NCBI RefSeq assembly: GCF_020682705.1
Contig: NZ_JAGTTN010000001.1
Location: 248,001-312,000, forward strand
DNA from: Microbacterium allomyrinae
Lineage (GTDB): Bacteria > Actinomycetota > Actinomycetes > Actinomycetales > Microbacteriaceae
Reading direction: 5' to 3'
DNA length: 64,000 nucleotides
Shown: positions 8,741 through 18,457 of the stretch, piece after piece
Numbering within the stretch: position 1 is the stretch's first letter
Layout of the letters: every line of letters starts with the position of its first letter
Program-made: the position numbers and the translations under genes
Notes under the pieces: generated by a model
The model's input: only the letters and a program-made list of their open reading frames with translations
Told to the model about the DNA's origin: nothing
Databases searched by the model: none

Positions 8741-9442
8741 TCAGCGCGTCGAGAGGCCTCGCAGGATCTCATCGACCCACGCGGGCACGAGGTCGCTCGC
8801 GCGTCCCGCGCGCGCGTCGTCGAACGGCACCACGGCGTCGCTCGGCTCGAGATTGAGTTCGACGGTGCGGGCGCCGAACGCGGCGGCGAGAGCGACGTAC
8901 CCCGCCGCGGGGTACACCGCGCCGGATGTTCCGATCGAGACGAACACATCGCACGCCACGATCGCCTGCTCGATGCGGTCCAGCTCGTAGGGCATCTCGC
9001 CGAACCACACGACGTCGGGGCGCAGCATCCGCTCGCCGCACTCATGGCATGCCGGCCGGTCGAGGAGGTCTCGATCCTCGCGCGGTCGCGCACCGCACGA
9101 GGTGCACAGCGCCCGGCGCAGTTCGCCGTGCATGTGCGCGAGCCTGCGACTGCCTGCCCGCTCGTGCAGATCGTCGACGTTCTGGGTGACCACGAGCAGG
9201 TCGGATCCGATCGCCCCCTCCAGCCGGGCGAGCGCCCGGTGAGCAGGATTGGGGATGACCGAGGCCACCGCGCGACGTCGGGCGTCGTAGAACCGCAGCA
9301 CCGTGTCGGGGTCGCGCTCGAAGCCCTCGGGGGTGGCGACGTCTTCGACACGGTGCCCCTCCCAGAGCCCGCCCGCATCGCGGAAGGTGGGCACTCCGCT
9401 CTCGGCCGAGATGCCGGCGCCGGTCAGCACGACGATGCGCAT
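8741..9442 (-). CDS. cobB: NAD-dependent protein deacylase, class III sirtuin (Sir2/CobB type)
   Basis: A 233-residue sirtuin. GAGISAESGVPTFRD binds NAD, QNVD (87-90) and HMHGE give the catalytic His (about 105), and C113-x2-C116 plus C132-x2-C135 form the zinc ribbon. FYDARR places Tyr52 and Arg55 at the spacing of the Tyr-x-x-Arg pair that defines class III sirtuins (SIRT5/CobB), which prefer succinyl- and malonyl-lysine. Desuccinylase activity is therefore predicted. ATG 9442 is chosen because MRIVVLTGAG is the usual start and CAGACT lies six bases before it; two earlier ATG codons add only eight residues. It converges with the sugar transporter operon. Confidence 0.88.
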   Translation of the reverse strand: MRIVVLTGAGISAESGVPTFRDAGGLWEGHRVEDVATPEGFERDPDTVLRFYDARRRAVASVIPNPAHRALARLEGAIGSDLLVVTQNVDDLHERAGSRRLAHMHGELRRALCTSCGARPREDRDLLDRPACHECGERMLRPDVVWFGEMPYELDRIEQAIVACDVFVSIGTSGAVYPAAGYVALAAAFGARTVELNLEPSDAVVPFDDARAGRASDLVPAWVDEILRGLSTR

Positions 9443-9505
9443 GCGACCAGTCTGTCGCATGCGCATCGCGGCGCTCCGGCCGGCGGGCGCCGGCGGGCCG
9501 TGCGG

Positions 9506-11035
9506 CTAGGCCATGAACGGGATGGCGCCCACCAGGACTCCGACGGCGAGCATCGAGAGCGAGACGACGCCGGCGCGCCAGAGCACCTTCTTGTGGTGAT
9601 CGCCGAGGTTCACGCTCGCCAGCGACACGAGCAGCAGAATGGCGGGCACGAGCGGACTCTGCAGATGCACCGGCTGGCCGGTGATCGAGGCGCGAGCCAT
9701 TTCGACCGGTTCGATCCCGAAGTGCGCTGCGCTCTGGGCGAGCACCGGCAGGATGCCGTAGTAGAACGCGTCGTTCGACATGAAGAACGTGAACGGGATC
9801 GACAGGATGCCGGTGATCACGGCCAGGAACGGCCCGAGCGACGCCGGGATCACGGTGGTGATCCAGCCGGCCATCGCATCGACCATGCCGGTGCCGTTGA
9901 GCACCCCCACGAGCACGCCGGCGGCGAGGACCATCGAGACCACGCCGACGATGCTGGGAGCGTGCGCGACGATCTCGTCGGCCTGGCCCTTCAGCTTCGG
10001 GAAGTTGACGAGCAGCGCGACGCCGGCTCCGACCATGAAGACGTAGGCGAGCGGGAACAGGTCCAGCACCAGGAGCACCATGACCGCGGCAGTGAGGACG
10101 AGGTTGAACCAGATGAGCTTGGGCCGCAGCGTCGCCCTGTTCGGGTCGAGGATCGTGTCGGCCATCGCGGTGTCTTCGCGGTCGATCAGGGCCGTGGCGG
10201 CCGGAGCACCGCCGTGGCCGCCGGCGACCGTCACGATGTTTCCGGTGCGCAGCGTCGCACGGGCGCCCGGCTTGGCGCCTGCGTCGCGGAAGATCTTCGC
10301 AGCGCCCGGCCCTCCCCCGCCGTCGAGGCGTGTCGAGTCGATCTGGCCGATGCGCTTGCGTTCGCCGAGTCCCAGGAACCATGCGAACGTCAGCGCGATC
10401 ACGACGCCGGCGGCCAGCGACGGGAGCATCGGGACGAACACGTCGGTGGGCTGCAGTCCGAGCGCGGTCGCGGCGCGCACCGTCGGACCACCCCACGGCA
10501 CGATGTTGAGCGTGCCGTTCATGAGCCCGGCGACGCAGGTGAGCACGACCGGGCTCATGCCCAGGCGCAGATAGATCGGCAGCATGGCCGACGTCGTGAT
10601 GATGAACGTCGTCGAACCGTCGCCGTCGAGCGAGACTGCTCCGGCGAGGAGCGCCGTGCCGAGGACGACCTTGGCGGGGTCGTCGCCGAGCAGCCGCGTG
10701 ATGAAGCGGATGAGCGGGTCGAACAGACCGACGTCGATCATGATTCCGAAGTACATGATCGCGAACATCAGCAGCGCGGCCGTAGGCGCCATCGTGCCGA
10801 TCGCGTCGATGATCATCTCGCCGAGTCCGAGTCCGGCACCCGCGAAGAGCCCGAAGACGGTCGGCACCAGGATCAGCGCCACCATCGGCGTGAGGCGCCG
10901 CGTCATGATGAGTGCCATGAACACCAGCACCATGGTGAAGCCGAGCGCCACGAGCACCCCGTCGGGGGGAAGGAACGCCGTATCGTAGGCCTCGGCCTCG
11001 GCGGCCATGATCGTCAGGGGCGCTGCGATGTTCAT
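9506..11035 (-). CDS. CitMHS-family citrate/metal:proton symporter
   Basis: A 509-residue polytopic membrane protein of the CitMHS family, which carries citrate complexed with Mg2+ or other divalent cations into the cell. About a dozen hydrophobic segments are visible. The conserved region GAVSLDGDGSTTFIITTSAMLP and LNIVPWGGPTVRAATALG are characteristic, as is SIPFTFFMSNDAFYYGILPVLAQ near the end. ATG 11035 follows GAAGGAG. The gene is divergent from a CitA-type sensor kinase gene across 196 bp, the usual arrangement for citrate-inducible uptake. Which metal-citrate complex is carried is unknown. Confidence 0.88.
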   Translation of the reverse strand: MNIAAPLTIMAAEAEAYDTAFLPPDGVLVALGFTMVLVFMALIMTRRLTPMVALILVPTVFGLFAGAGLGLGEMIIDAIGTMAPTAALLMFAIMYFGIMIDVGLFDPLIRFITRLLGDDPAKVVLGTALLAGAVSLDGDGSTTFIITTSAMLPIYLRLGMSPVVLTCVAGLMNGTLNIVPWGGPTVRAATALGLQPTDVFVPMLPSLAAGVVIALTFAWFLGLGERKRIGQIDSTRLDGGGGPGAAKIFRDAGAKPGARATLRTGNIVTVAGGHGGAPAATALIDREDTAMADTILDPNRATLRPKLIWFNLVLTAAVMVLLVLDLFPLAYVFMVGAGVALLVNFPKLKGQADEIVAHAPSIVGVVSMVLAAGVLVGVLNGTGMVDAMAGWITTVIPASLGPFLAVITGILSIPFTFFMSNDAFYYGILPVLAQSAAHFGIEPVEMARASITGQPVHLQSPLVPAILLLVSLASVNLGDHHKKVLWRAGVVSLSMLAVGVLVGAIPFMA

Positions 11036-11231
11036 TTCGACTCCTTCGTCGTGTGCGGCATCGGGTGCTGCGTCTCGTGCTGCGTCGCGCGTCGCACCGG
11101 AAGGTGCGCTCCCGCGACAGTAGGCGCCGATGCGCGCGCGGTGCGCGCTATCTCGCATTGCCGCGCGTTGTGCGCGTAGCGTGTGTTCTGCGCATTCTGC
11201 TCGGGTGCGCCCGATCGACGCGGGAGGTGAC

Positions 11232-12944
11232 GTGCGCTTCGCGACCCGCCTGCTGCTCGTGCAGCTGGCGACGGTCACCGCCGTCGTCGTGGTCTGCACG
11301 GTCGTGTTCGGCTGGCTCGCGGTGCGCCAGCTGCGCGCCGAATCCGAGGCATCCGCCCTCAACATCGCCCGCACCGTCGCCGAGGATCCCGACGTGAAAA
11401 CGCTGGTCTCCGCGTTCTCGGCCGACCCGGGCACTCCGGATGCCGCGGATCTGCGCGGTGGCACGCTGCAGCTCCTCGCGACCGACGTGGCCGAACGCAC
11501 CGACGCACTGTTCGTCGTGATCACCGATGATCACGGCATCCGTCTCGCCCACCCGAACGAGGATCTTCTCGGGCAGGTCGTCTCGACGCCATTCGAAGAG
11601 GTGCTCGAGGGCAACGAGATCGTCGACTGGGAGGTGGGAACCCTCGGCGAGTCCGCGCGCGCGAAGGTCCCGGTCCTTCCGGACGACGGCGGCGCCCCGG
11701 TGGGCGAGGTGAGTGTGGGGTTCGAGCGTGCGAGCGTGTTCGACGACCTGCCGGCGCTCGCCCTGTCGATCGCCGTCGTCGCCGTCGGCGCCCTCGCTCT
11801 CGCGACCCTGACCACCCTGCTGCTGCGCCGCAGGTTCGAGCGCCTGACGCTCGGGGTGCAGCCCGAGGAACTCGTCGCGCTCGTGCAGAATCAAACGGCG
11901 GTGCTCGACGGCGTCGGCGACGGGGTGATAGCGCTCGACGTCGACGGCACGGTCCGCGTGTGCAACACCGCAGCCGAGCGGATGCTGGGCCTCGACGACC
12001 CGATCGGGCGCTCGTTCCATGATCTCGCGCTCGCGCCCGATGCCGTCGACGACATCCGTTCCGGGCGGGCGCGGGGCGGGGTCGTCATCGGCGACAGGGT
12101 GCTCTACGTGGACTCCCGCCCCGTCACGCGGGGTGCGCAGTCGCTCGGCGACGTCATCGTGGTGCGCGACCGCACCGATGTCGAGGCGCTCGCGACCCGG
12201 CTCGAGTCGGTGCGCGCCATGACCGAGGCGCTGCGCGTGCAGCGCCACGAGTTCGCCAATCGGCTGCATGTCGCGGCGGGGCTCCTCGACGCCGAGCGGG
12301 TTCCCGACGCCCGCGCGTTCCTCGGCGATCTGCTCGCCCGCGGATCCGTCGACTTCGCGGTGCCGGGCATCGAGCGGGTGCCCGACCCGTTCCTGCAGTC
12401 GCTGCTCGGCGCGAAGGCGCTCACCGCCCGGGAGCGCGGGGTGAGCGTGCGCGTGTCGGAGGACACCCTGCTGCTCGGAACGCTCGATGCGGTCGAGGAC
12501 GTCGCCGCGATCCTCGGCAATCTGCTCGACAATGCCCTCGCGGCGTCGGTCCGCGCGGCCGTCGGCCGGGTGGACGGGACCCGTGCCGGGGTTCCCGCTC
12601 CCGCCGCCGGCGACTCATCCGCGTGGGTCGAGGTCGCACTGCTGGGCGACCGGGAAGAGCTCGTGCTCACCGTCGCGGACTCCGGCGACGGCATCCCGCC
12701 CGGCATCGACCCGTTCGTGCGCCGCACCGACGATCGTGCGCGTGCACAGGCGAGGCCCGCACCCGAGCACCGCGATCCGGATGCCGTCCACGGGCGCGGC
12801 TTCGGCCTTCCGCTGTCGCGCGACCTGGCCCGGCGGCTGGGCGGCGAGGTCTGGGTGATCGACCCGGGCGGCGAGGGGCGTGGAGCCGTCTTCGGCGCGC
12901 GCATTCCGGGCGTGCTGCGCCCCACCGACGAGGAGAGCTCATGA
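11232..12944 (+). CDS. CitA/DcuS-type sensor histidine kinase
   Basis: A 570-residue membrane sensor kinase. A first transmembrane helix (about residues 10-30) and a second (about 175-195) frame an extracytoplasmic PAS-like sensor. A cytoplasmic PAS domain follows (VLDGVGDGVIALDVDGTVRV), then the phosphoacceptor motif QRHEFANRLHVAAGLL and an HATPase domain with NLLDNAL, DSGDGIP and GRGFGLPLS. The H-E-F-x-N-x-L-H pattern is that of the CitA/DcuS/DctS family. GTG 11232 has GGGAGGTGA just upstream; the earlier in-frame ATG would add a Cys/Arg-rich leader and is rejected. It presumably senses extracellular citrate for the divergent transporter. Confidence 0.85.
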   Translation: MRFATRLLLVQLATVTAVVVVCTVVFGWLAVRQLRAESEASALNIARTVAEDPDVKTLVSAFSADPGTPDAADLRGGTLQLLATDVAERTDALFVVITDDHGIRLAHPNEDLLGQVVSTPFEEVLEGNEIVDWEVGTLGESARAKVPVLPDDGGAPVGEVSVGFERASVFDDLPALALSIAVVAVGALALATLTTLLLRRRFERLTLGVQPEELVALVQNQTAVLDGVGDGVIALDVDGTVRVCNTAAERMLGLDDPIGRSFHDLALAPDAVDDIRSGRARGGVVIGDRVLYVDSRPVTRGAQSLGDVIVVRDRTDVEALATRLESVRAMTEALRVQRHEFANRLHVAAGLLDAERVPDARAFLGDLLARGSVDFAVPGIERVPDPFLQSLLGAKALTARERGVSVRVSEDTLLLGTLDAVEDVAAILGNLLDNALAASVRAAVGRVDGTRAGVPAPAAGDSSAWVEVALLGDREELVLTVADSGDGIPPGIDPFVRRTDDRARAQARPAPEHRDPDAVHGRGFGLPLSRDLARRLGGEVWVIDPGGEGRGAVFGARIPGVLRPTDEESS

Positions 12945-13597
12945 CCGACCCCATCCGCGTGCTCGTGGTCGATGACGACTTCCGTGTCGCGGGCCTGCAC
13001 CGCGACGTCGTGGCTGCGAGGCCGGGCTTCTCTGCCCTCGACCCCGTGCACTCTCTCGGCGCCGCGCGTCAGGCGGTGCGGGGTCAGAGGCCCGATCTGC
13101 TTCTCGTCGACGCGTTCCTCCCCGACGGCGACGGCATCGAGTTCGTGGCCGGCGCCGACGTCGACGCGTTCGTGCTGTCGGCCGCGACGGATGCCGCCAC
13201 CGTCCGCCGAGCCCTGCGCGCCGGGGCGTTCGCCTACCTGGCGAAGCCGTTCGAGGCACGGGTGCTCGCGGACCGTCTCGACCGCTACGCGCGTATGCGC
13301 AATCTTCTGCAGTCCGATCGTCCGCTCGAACAGGACCAGCTCGACCGTGCGATGTCGATCCTGCACGGCGGCGCAGAGCCTGCGAGCGTCTCGCGTTCGG
13401 CCACCGAGCAGCTGATCCTCGAAGGCCTCGGCGACGAGGAGGCCTCGGCGGCCGAGATCGCCGACCGCGTCGGCATCTCGCGGGCGACCGCACAGCGCCA
13501 CCTCGCCGCGCTCGCGACCCGCGGCCAGGTCGAGGTGCGATTGCGGTACGGCTCGACCGGGCGTCCGGAGCACCGGTACGGCGTCGCCCGACCGTGA
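12941..13597 (+). CDS. CitB/DcuR-type response regulator
   Basis: A 218-residue regulator. The receiver domain has the acidic pocket DDD (11-13), phosphoacceptor Asp57 in LLLVDAFLPDGDG, Ser/Thr near position 80 (FVLSAATD) and Lys in YLAKPFEA. The C-terminal helix-turn-helix (SAAEIADRVGISRATAQRHL) is the type found in CitB/DpiA regulators. The start overlaps the kinase stop as ATGA. The pair likely activates the divergent citrate transporter. Confidence 0.88.
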   Translation: MTDPIRVLVVDDDFRVAGLHRDVVAARPGFSALDPVHSLGAARQAVRGQRPDLLLVDAFLPDGDGIEFVAGADVDAFVLSAATDAATVRRALRAGAFAYLAKPFEARVLADRLDRYARMRNLLQSDRPLEQDQLDRAMSILHGGAEPASVSRSATEQLILEGLGDEEASAAEIADRVGISRATAQRHLAALATRGQVEVRLRYGSTGRPEHRYGVARP

Positions 13598-13632
13598 GGA
13601 GCAGGATTCCCCCGCGCCCGCGCGGAGGAGAT

Positions 13633-15159
13633 TCAGCCGCGAAGCAGTGCCCGCAGCGTCTGGATCGTGTCGGCCTCGTCGGGCCGTTTGTCGGGGCGAT
13701 ACCCCTTGACCCGCGCGAACCGCAGGGCGACGCCGCCCGGATAGCGCGTCGAGCGCTGCACACCGTCGATCGCGATCTCGACGACGGTCTCGGGCCGCAC
13801 GTGCACGGCGTACGACGAGCGGTGCGTCTCGATGGTCGGAAAGTGCGCAGTCTGCCAGCGCAGCAGCTCATCGGTGAGGCCTTTGAAGGTCTTGCCGACC
13901 ATGACGAAGCCGCCGGGTTCGCCGAACTCGCCCTCGGGATCGATCGCGCCCAGATGCAGATTCGACAGCAGCCCGGTGCGGCGGCCGGAGCCCCACTCCA
14001 CGGCGAGCACCACCAGGTCGTACGTGAGTACGGGCTTCACCTTGACCCAGCTCTTGCCGCGGCGCCCCGCCGCGTAAGGCGAGTCGACGGCCTTGATCAT
14101 GACGCCCTCGTGCCCGGCTTCGAGGGCCTCGCGCGAGAACTCCTCGGCTCGTGCGGAGTCGGCCGTCACGATTCCGGGGATTCGCGCAGGTCCCGCGATC
14201 CGCTCGAGCAGGTCCAGCCGCGTCGCCAGCGGCTCGTCGATGAGGTCGCGCCCGTCCAGATGCAGGATGTCGAAGAACCATGGCCGAAGCAGGGTCGCCG
14301 CGGCGCCGTCCGTTCCGAACCGCGCCATCGTGTCCTGGAACGGCCGCGGCCCGCCGTCCTCATCGAGTGAGAGGGTCTCGCCGTCGAGGATCACACGCCG
14401 GGCGGGCAGCGCCTGCACAGCCGCGACGATCTCGGGGACCCGGTGGGTGATGTCGGCGAGGTTGCGTGTGTAGACGCGGATGTCGTCGCCGTCGCGGTGC
14501 ACCTGGATGCGCGCACCGTCGAGCTTGTACTCGACGGATGCCTCTCCTCCGACGACGTCGAGAGCCTCGCTCACCGTCGCCGCCGTCGAGGCCAGCATCG
14601 GCTGCACGGGGCGCCCGACCTCGAGGCCGACCGCGGCGAGGTCGTCGGCGCTGCCGGTGAGTGCCAGGCGCGCGGTCTCGCCGAGATCGCCCGAGAGCAT
14701 CGCCGCGCGGCGCACGGTCGCCGCCTCCCGCCCTGCCGCCTTCGCGATCGCGTCCAGCAGCACGCCCTCCAGTGCGCCGGTGCGCAGCTCTCCGCGGATG
14801 ACCCGCGAGACGAAGTCCCACTCGTCGGCGGTGGCCCTCCCGGCGAGGACGTCGAGCTCTCCCTTTCGCGCGGCGACGGATCCCGGTCCGTCCGAACGGG
14901 CGAGCCGCTCGAGGGCCGTGTCGACGTCGAGCACGGTCAGCGAGGGCTCGGCCGCGTGTGCGACGTCGAGGTTGGCGAGGCCCCGCCACCCGACTCCGAT
15001 GCGCCCCTGTCGGGGTCGGGCGACGAGGAAGCCGATCGCCGGAGCGATCTCGTCGGCATCGAGGTCGCTCAGCGCTCCGGCGAGGGCGGCGATCTTGGCC
15101 CGTCGCGATGACGTCGAGGCCACGGCATCCGTCGCGCTCACCAGCTCGTGCAGCAGCAT
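13633..15159 (-). CDS. ATP-dependent DNA ligase (LigB-like)
   Basis: A 508-residue ligase. The N-terminal DNA-binding domain (1-200) leads to the adenylation domain with nucleophile Lys212 in EYKLDGARIQVHR, then ILDGETL, FFDILHLDG, EGVMIKAVDSPY and KSWVKVKPVLTYDLVVL, followed by an OB-fold. It joins nicks using ATP. The length and order match the archaeal/mycobacterial LigB type, an accessory to the NAD-dependent LigA. ATG 15159 is preferred (MLLHELV) since GACAAT lies six bases upstream; the longer frame has no support. It ends 35 bp from the end of the convergent response regulator gene, with no clear hairpin between. Confidence 0.88.
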   Translation of the reverse strand: MLLHELVSATDAVASTSSRRAKIAALAGALSDLDADEIAPAIGFLVARPRQGRIGVGWRGLANLDVAHAAEPSLTVLDVDTALERLARSDGPGSVAARKGELDVLAGRATADEWDFVSRVIRGELRTGALEGVLLDAIAKAAGREAATVRRAAMLSGDLGETARLALTGSADDLAAVGLEVGRPVQPMLASTAATVSEALDVVGGEASVEYKLDGARIQVHRDGDDIRVYTRNLADITHRVPEIVAAVQALPARRVILDGETLSLDEDGGPRPFQDTMARFGTDGAAATLLRPWFFDILHLDGRDLIDEPLATRLDLLERIAGPARIPGIVTADSARAEEFSREALEAGHEGVMIKAVDSPYAAGRRGKSWVKVKPVLTYDLVVLAVEWGSGRRTGLLSNLHLGAIDPEGEFGEPGGFVMVGKTFKGLTDELLRWQTAHFPTIETHRSSYAVHVRPETVVEIAIDGVQRSTRYPGGVALRFARVKGYRPDKRPDEADTIQTLRALLRG

Positions 15160-15171
15160 TCCCGCATTGTC
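15160..15171 (-). promoter_or_regulatory. Leaderless promoter of the DNA ligase gene
   Basis: On the minus strand GACAAT (15171-15166) is six bases before ATG 15159, with no Shine-Dalgarno sequence between. Confidence 0.4.
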
Positions 15172-15225
15172 GCACCGGGCGGCGACACTCGTCACGTCGC
15201 GGCGCGCAGGAGAAGGGTTACGAGA

Positions 15226-16215
15226 TCAGGCAGACTCTGCCCGCGGGTGCACCACGGCGCGCAGAGCCCCGTCGAGGTCGGAGTGTGCGAAGCCGTATCC
15301 GGCAGAGGTCAGCACGCCGGGCAGCACCCAGCGACTCTTGACGATCAGCTCGGGCTCGGTGCGCAGCACCCACATCGCCGGCTCGAGCATGAACCGCCAG
15401 GCGGGAAGGCCGACCGGTGCGCCGACGATCCGGCGCAGCGTGGCCATCAGGGTGCGGTTGTCGCTCGCCATCGGGGCGGCGAGGTTCACGGGACCGGTGA
15501 TCGCGGGTCGATCGCGGATGAAGCGAACGGCACCCACGACATCGTCGATGTGGATCCAGCTGAATCGCTGCCGGCCGCGAGAGCGATGCCACGGCGGCCG
15601 TTCTCCACCGGTCGGGTGCGCGCCGATGCCCCGGTACCGTCGATGCGGGAACCACCAGCCGTCGTACTGCGTGCCGCCGAGCCCCAGGCGTGCGAGGCGC
15701 ACCAGGGTCTCGGTCGCCGGTCCGTCGCCGAGCACGATCGCCATCCGCAATGCGACCCGGCGCGTCTCTGGCAGCTCCCCCGCGAAGAGCTCGTCTTCCC
15801 AGGCGCGGGCGACGTCGACCGAGAAGCCCTCGCCGAACTCACCTTCGGCCTCGGTCTGCGGACGGTCCAGGGCGTAACGGTAGATCGTGGCGGTGCTGGC
15901 GTTGAGCCACAGCGCGGGCGGGGCCGCCGCATCCGCGATCGCATCCCGCAGCAGCCGCGTCGTCTCGACACGCGAGCGCAGGATCTCGTCTCGGTTCGGG
16001 TCGGTGTAACGGCAGTTCACCGATTTGCCCGCCAGGTTGACGACGAGATCGGCACCGTCCACGACACGACGGATGCCGTCGCCATCGTCCCAGCGGACGT
16101 CGGCCCGCGCGCGGCCGATCGTCCGCACCTCGTACCCGTCGTCGGCGAGGGCCCGCGTCAGCGCTGTGCCGACGAAGCCCGAGGCGCCGGCGATAACCGC
16201 GATCGGGGGACTCAC
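15226..16215 (-). CDS. TIGR01777-family NAD(P)-dependent epimerase-like oxidoreductase
   Basis: A 329-residue extended short-chain dehydrogenase-like protein. The Rossmann motif GASGFVGTAL is at the N-terminus and DLVVNLAGKSVNCRYT is the hallmark of TIGR01777 (YfcH/SDR39U1-like) proteins. The C-terminal part (VLPGVLTSAGYGFAHSDLDG) corresponds to the DUF1731 tail of these proteins. Their substrate is unknown. The GTG start overlaps the stop of the DoxX gene by four bases, so the two are probably co-translated. Confidence 0.85.
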   Translation of the reverse strand: MSPPIAVIAGASGFVGTALTRALADDGYEVRTIGRARADVRWDDGDGIRRVVDGADLVVNLAGKSVNCRYTDPNRDEILRSRVETTRLLRDAIADAAAPPALWLNASTATIYRYALDRPQTEAEGEFGEGFSVDVARAWEDELFAGELPETRRVALRMAIVLGDGPATETLVRLARLGLGGTQYDGWWFPHRRYRGIGAHPTGGERPPWHRSRGRQRFSWIHIDDVVGAVRFIRDRPAITGPVNLAAPMASDNRTLMATLRRIVGAPVGLPAWRFMLEPAMWVLRTEPELIVKSRWVLPGVLTSAGYGFAHSDLDGALRAVVHPRAESA

Positions 16216-16673
16216 CGCGCGGAGCCTCGGCCGCCGCGGCCTTCACGAGTGCTCCACAGCGCCCAGAGCACGAGGACCGGCTGCAGCAGCAGGCGCACGA
16301 AGCGGGCGCGATCGGTGCGCAGCATCGGAGCAGGACGTCCCGTGCGCCACTGATGGACGTTTCCGGGGAACACGGCTACGAAGAACGCCGCGACGATCCA
16401 TCCGATGCGCGTGCGATCCGCGGGAAGCACGACGAGGGCGCCGGCGAGCGCGACCTCTACGGCACCCGAGGCGACCACGATCATGTCCTTGTCGGTGCGC
16501 AGCAGCCGTGTCGCCCAGTCGGGGACGACGATGCGATACCCGCGCCGTCCCCACGTGAGGTGCGAGAGGCCGGCGACGAGCAGCAGTACTCCGAGCACCC
16601 AGCGAGCGACATCTCGTGTGACCCGGACGGCGGAGGTCGACGCAGAGCGGCGGGCGGCGCGTGATCGGCTCAT
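16212..16673 (-). CDS. DoxX-family membrane protein
   Basis: A 153-residue protein with four hydrophobic segments (WVLGVLLLVAGLSHLTW; MIVVASGAVEVALAGALVVL; GWIVAAFFVAVFPGNVHQW; LLLQPVLVLWALW). The pattern matches the DoxX family, small membrane proteins whose function is poorly defined. It overlaps the LLM gene upstream and the TIGR01777 gene downstream by four bases each, so the three form a tight unit. A paralogue with the same AAFFVAVFPGN core is encoded at 28486-28869. Confidence 0.8.
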   Translation of the reverse strand: MSRSRAARRSASTSAVRVTRDVARWVLGVLLLVAGLSHLTWGRRGYRIVVPDWATRLLRTDKDMIVVASGAVEVALAGALVVLPADRTRIGWIVAAFFVAVFPGNVHQWRTGRPAPMLRTDRARFVRLLLQPVLVLWALWSTREGRGGRGSAR

Positions 16674-17542
16674 TGCGCCCCTTCCACGAGACGCGCGACC
16701 TCTCCCGTCGCAGCGTAGAACTCGATCAGGTCGACGCGCGAGGAAGGAAGCAGGACGACCTCATCGACGCCGGCGTCGAAGAACGCCCGCGCGCCCGCCG
16801 CGACCTGCGCCGGATCTCCCCAGAGCGCGCGTTCGGCCGGATCCGGGCGGTCGCCCACGTCTGCGATCGCTCGCGCCTCGGCATCCTTTCCGAAGGCCGT
16901 CACCACGTATGCCACGTGATCGTGCGCGCCGGAGCGACCCGCCGCAGACCGCCCCTCCGCGATCTGCGCCACCGCAGCGGCGTACTCGGCCGCCGTATGT
17001 CCGCTGTCGAGCACGGTGCCGTCGGCGACCTCGCCGCTGAGCACCAGGGTCTTGGGGCCTTCGGCGGCGGCGTACACGCGCGGCGGCGTCGCCGGCGGAT
17101 AGTCGAGCCGTACGCCGTCGAGGGTGACGTAGCGGCCGGCGACGTCGAGCTGGTCGCCTGCCAGCAGACCGCGCAGCGCGGGGACGTATTCGCGCATCAG
17201 AGTGAGCGGCGACGCGACGCGCGCGCCGACCTGCGCCATCCACGGCAGCACGCCGTGCCCGACTCCGGGCAGCAGTCGTCCCGGGAACAGCCGCTCGATC
17301 GTCGCGATCTCCATCGCGGTGGCCGCGACGTTGCGCAACGGCATCGGCGAGATCCCGACCCCGATCCTCAGGCGCTCGGTCCACGCGAGCGCGGCGCCGA
17401 CCGTGGCGAACGCCGACTGCCGGAAGCAGTCCTCCCACACCCACAGCTCCGGCACGCCGGCCTCTTCGGCAGCGAGCACGGCTGCGCGGAACTCATCAGG
17501 GGAATGGGTGTACGGATTGAAGATCGCGCCGATGCGGGTCAT
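16670..17542 (-). CDS. LLM-class F420/flavin-dependent oxidoreductase
   Basis: A 290-residue luciferase-like monooxygenase-fold protein: TRIGAIFNPYTHSPDEF at the start, ELWVWEDCF, RLRIGVGISPMPLRNVA, GRLLPGVGHGVLPWMAQVGAR, RVYAAAEGPKTLVLSGEVADG. Such proteins use F420 or FMN; the substrate cannot be told. ATG 17542 begins the conserved fold; CACAGT lies six bases upstream, suggesting a leaderless transcript. An upstream in-frame start adds 31 Arg-rich residues and is unlikely. It follows the peptide ABC transporter genes by 121 bp and leads the DoxX and TIGR01777 genes. Confidence 0.82.
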   Translation of the reverse strand: MTRIGAIFNPYTHSPDEFRAAVLAAEEAGVPELWVWEDCFRQSAFATVGAALAWTERLRIGVGISPMPLRNVAATAMEIATIERLFPGRLLPGVGHGVLPWMAQVGARVASPLTLMREYVPALRGLLAGDQLDVAGRYVTLDGVRLDYPPATPPRVYAAAEGPKTLVLSGEVADGTVLDSGHTAAEYAAAVAQIAEGRSAAGRSGAHDHVAYVVTAFGKDAEARAIADVGDRPDPAERALWGDPAQVAAGARAFFDAGVDEVVLLPSSRVDLIEFYAATGEVARLVEGAQ

Positions 17543-17663
17543 ACGTCCACTGTGCCAGGGATGGTCCCCTCGACCGAACAGCGGCTCGGACCGTCCGTGA
17601 CGGGGGCGGTCCGGGCGCGAACGGGTCCCGGCCATGGGCGCCGGAGCCTCGAGCCCGGCGGGC

Positions 17664-18457
17664 TCAGGCGGCGGGCAGGCGCGGCACCGCCGACAGCAGT
17701 CGCGTCGTATAGGGATGCTCGGGGTGCGCGAGCACGCGCGGGGTCGGCCCCTGCTCGACGATGCGTCCGCCCTCCAGCACCGCCATCCGCGCGCACAGCG
17801 CCGACACGATCGTGAGATCGTGCGAGACCAGCACCATCGCGATGCCGCGCTCGCGGGCGAGGCGCTGGAAGAGCTCGATCACCGTCATCCTCACCGAGGT
17901 GTCGAGGGCGCTCACCGGCTCGTCGGCCAGCAGCACGCGCGGTTCGGGGGCGAGGGCACGCGCGATCGCGATGCGCTGGCGCTGCCCGCCCGAGAAGGCA
18001 TCGGGAAAGCGGGATGCCGCATCCGTCGGCAGATCGACCGACCGCAGCAGCTCGGCGACCCGCGCGGACCGCTCGTCGCGAGTGAGCCCCAGCCCGAGCG
18101 AGCGGATCGGCTCGGCGATCGAGTCGCCGACACGCACGCGCGGATCCAGCGACGAGAACGGGTCCTGGTACACCGGCTGCACCGCTCGGCGGAACGCACG
18201 CATCCCCGTGCGATCGCGTCGGTCCAGCGGCTCTGCGTCGAAGAGCACGCGACCGGCGGTCGGTGCGGCGAGGCCGAGCAGGATCCGCAGCAGGGTGGTC
18301 TTTCCCGCGCCGGACTCGCCCACCAGCCCCAGGCTCTCCCCCGGTGCCACCTCGAGCGAGACGCCGTGAAGCACGGGCGCGTCGTCCCGATAGCGGAATT
18401 CCACGCGGTCGGCGCGGAGCACCGCGGCGCGTGGCTGGGCCGGGGTCCAGGCATCCG

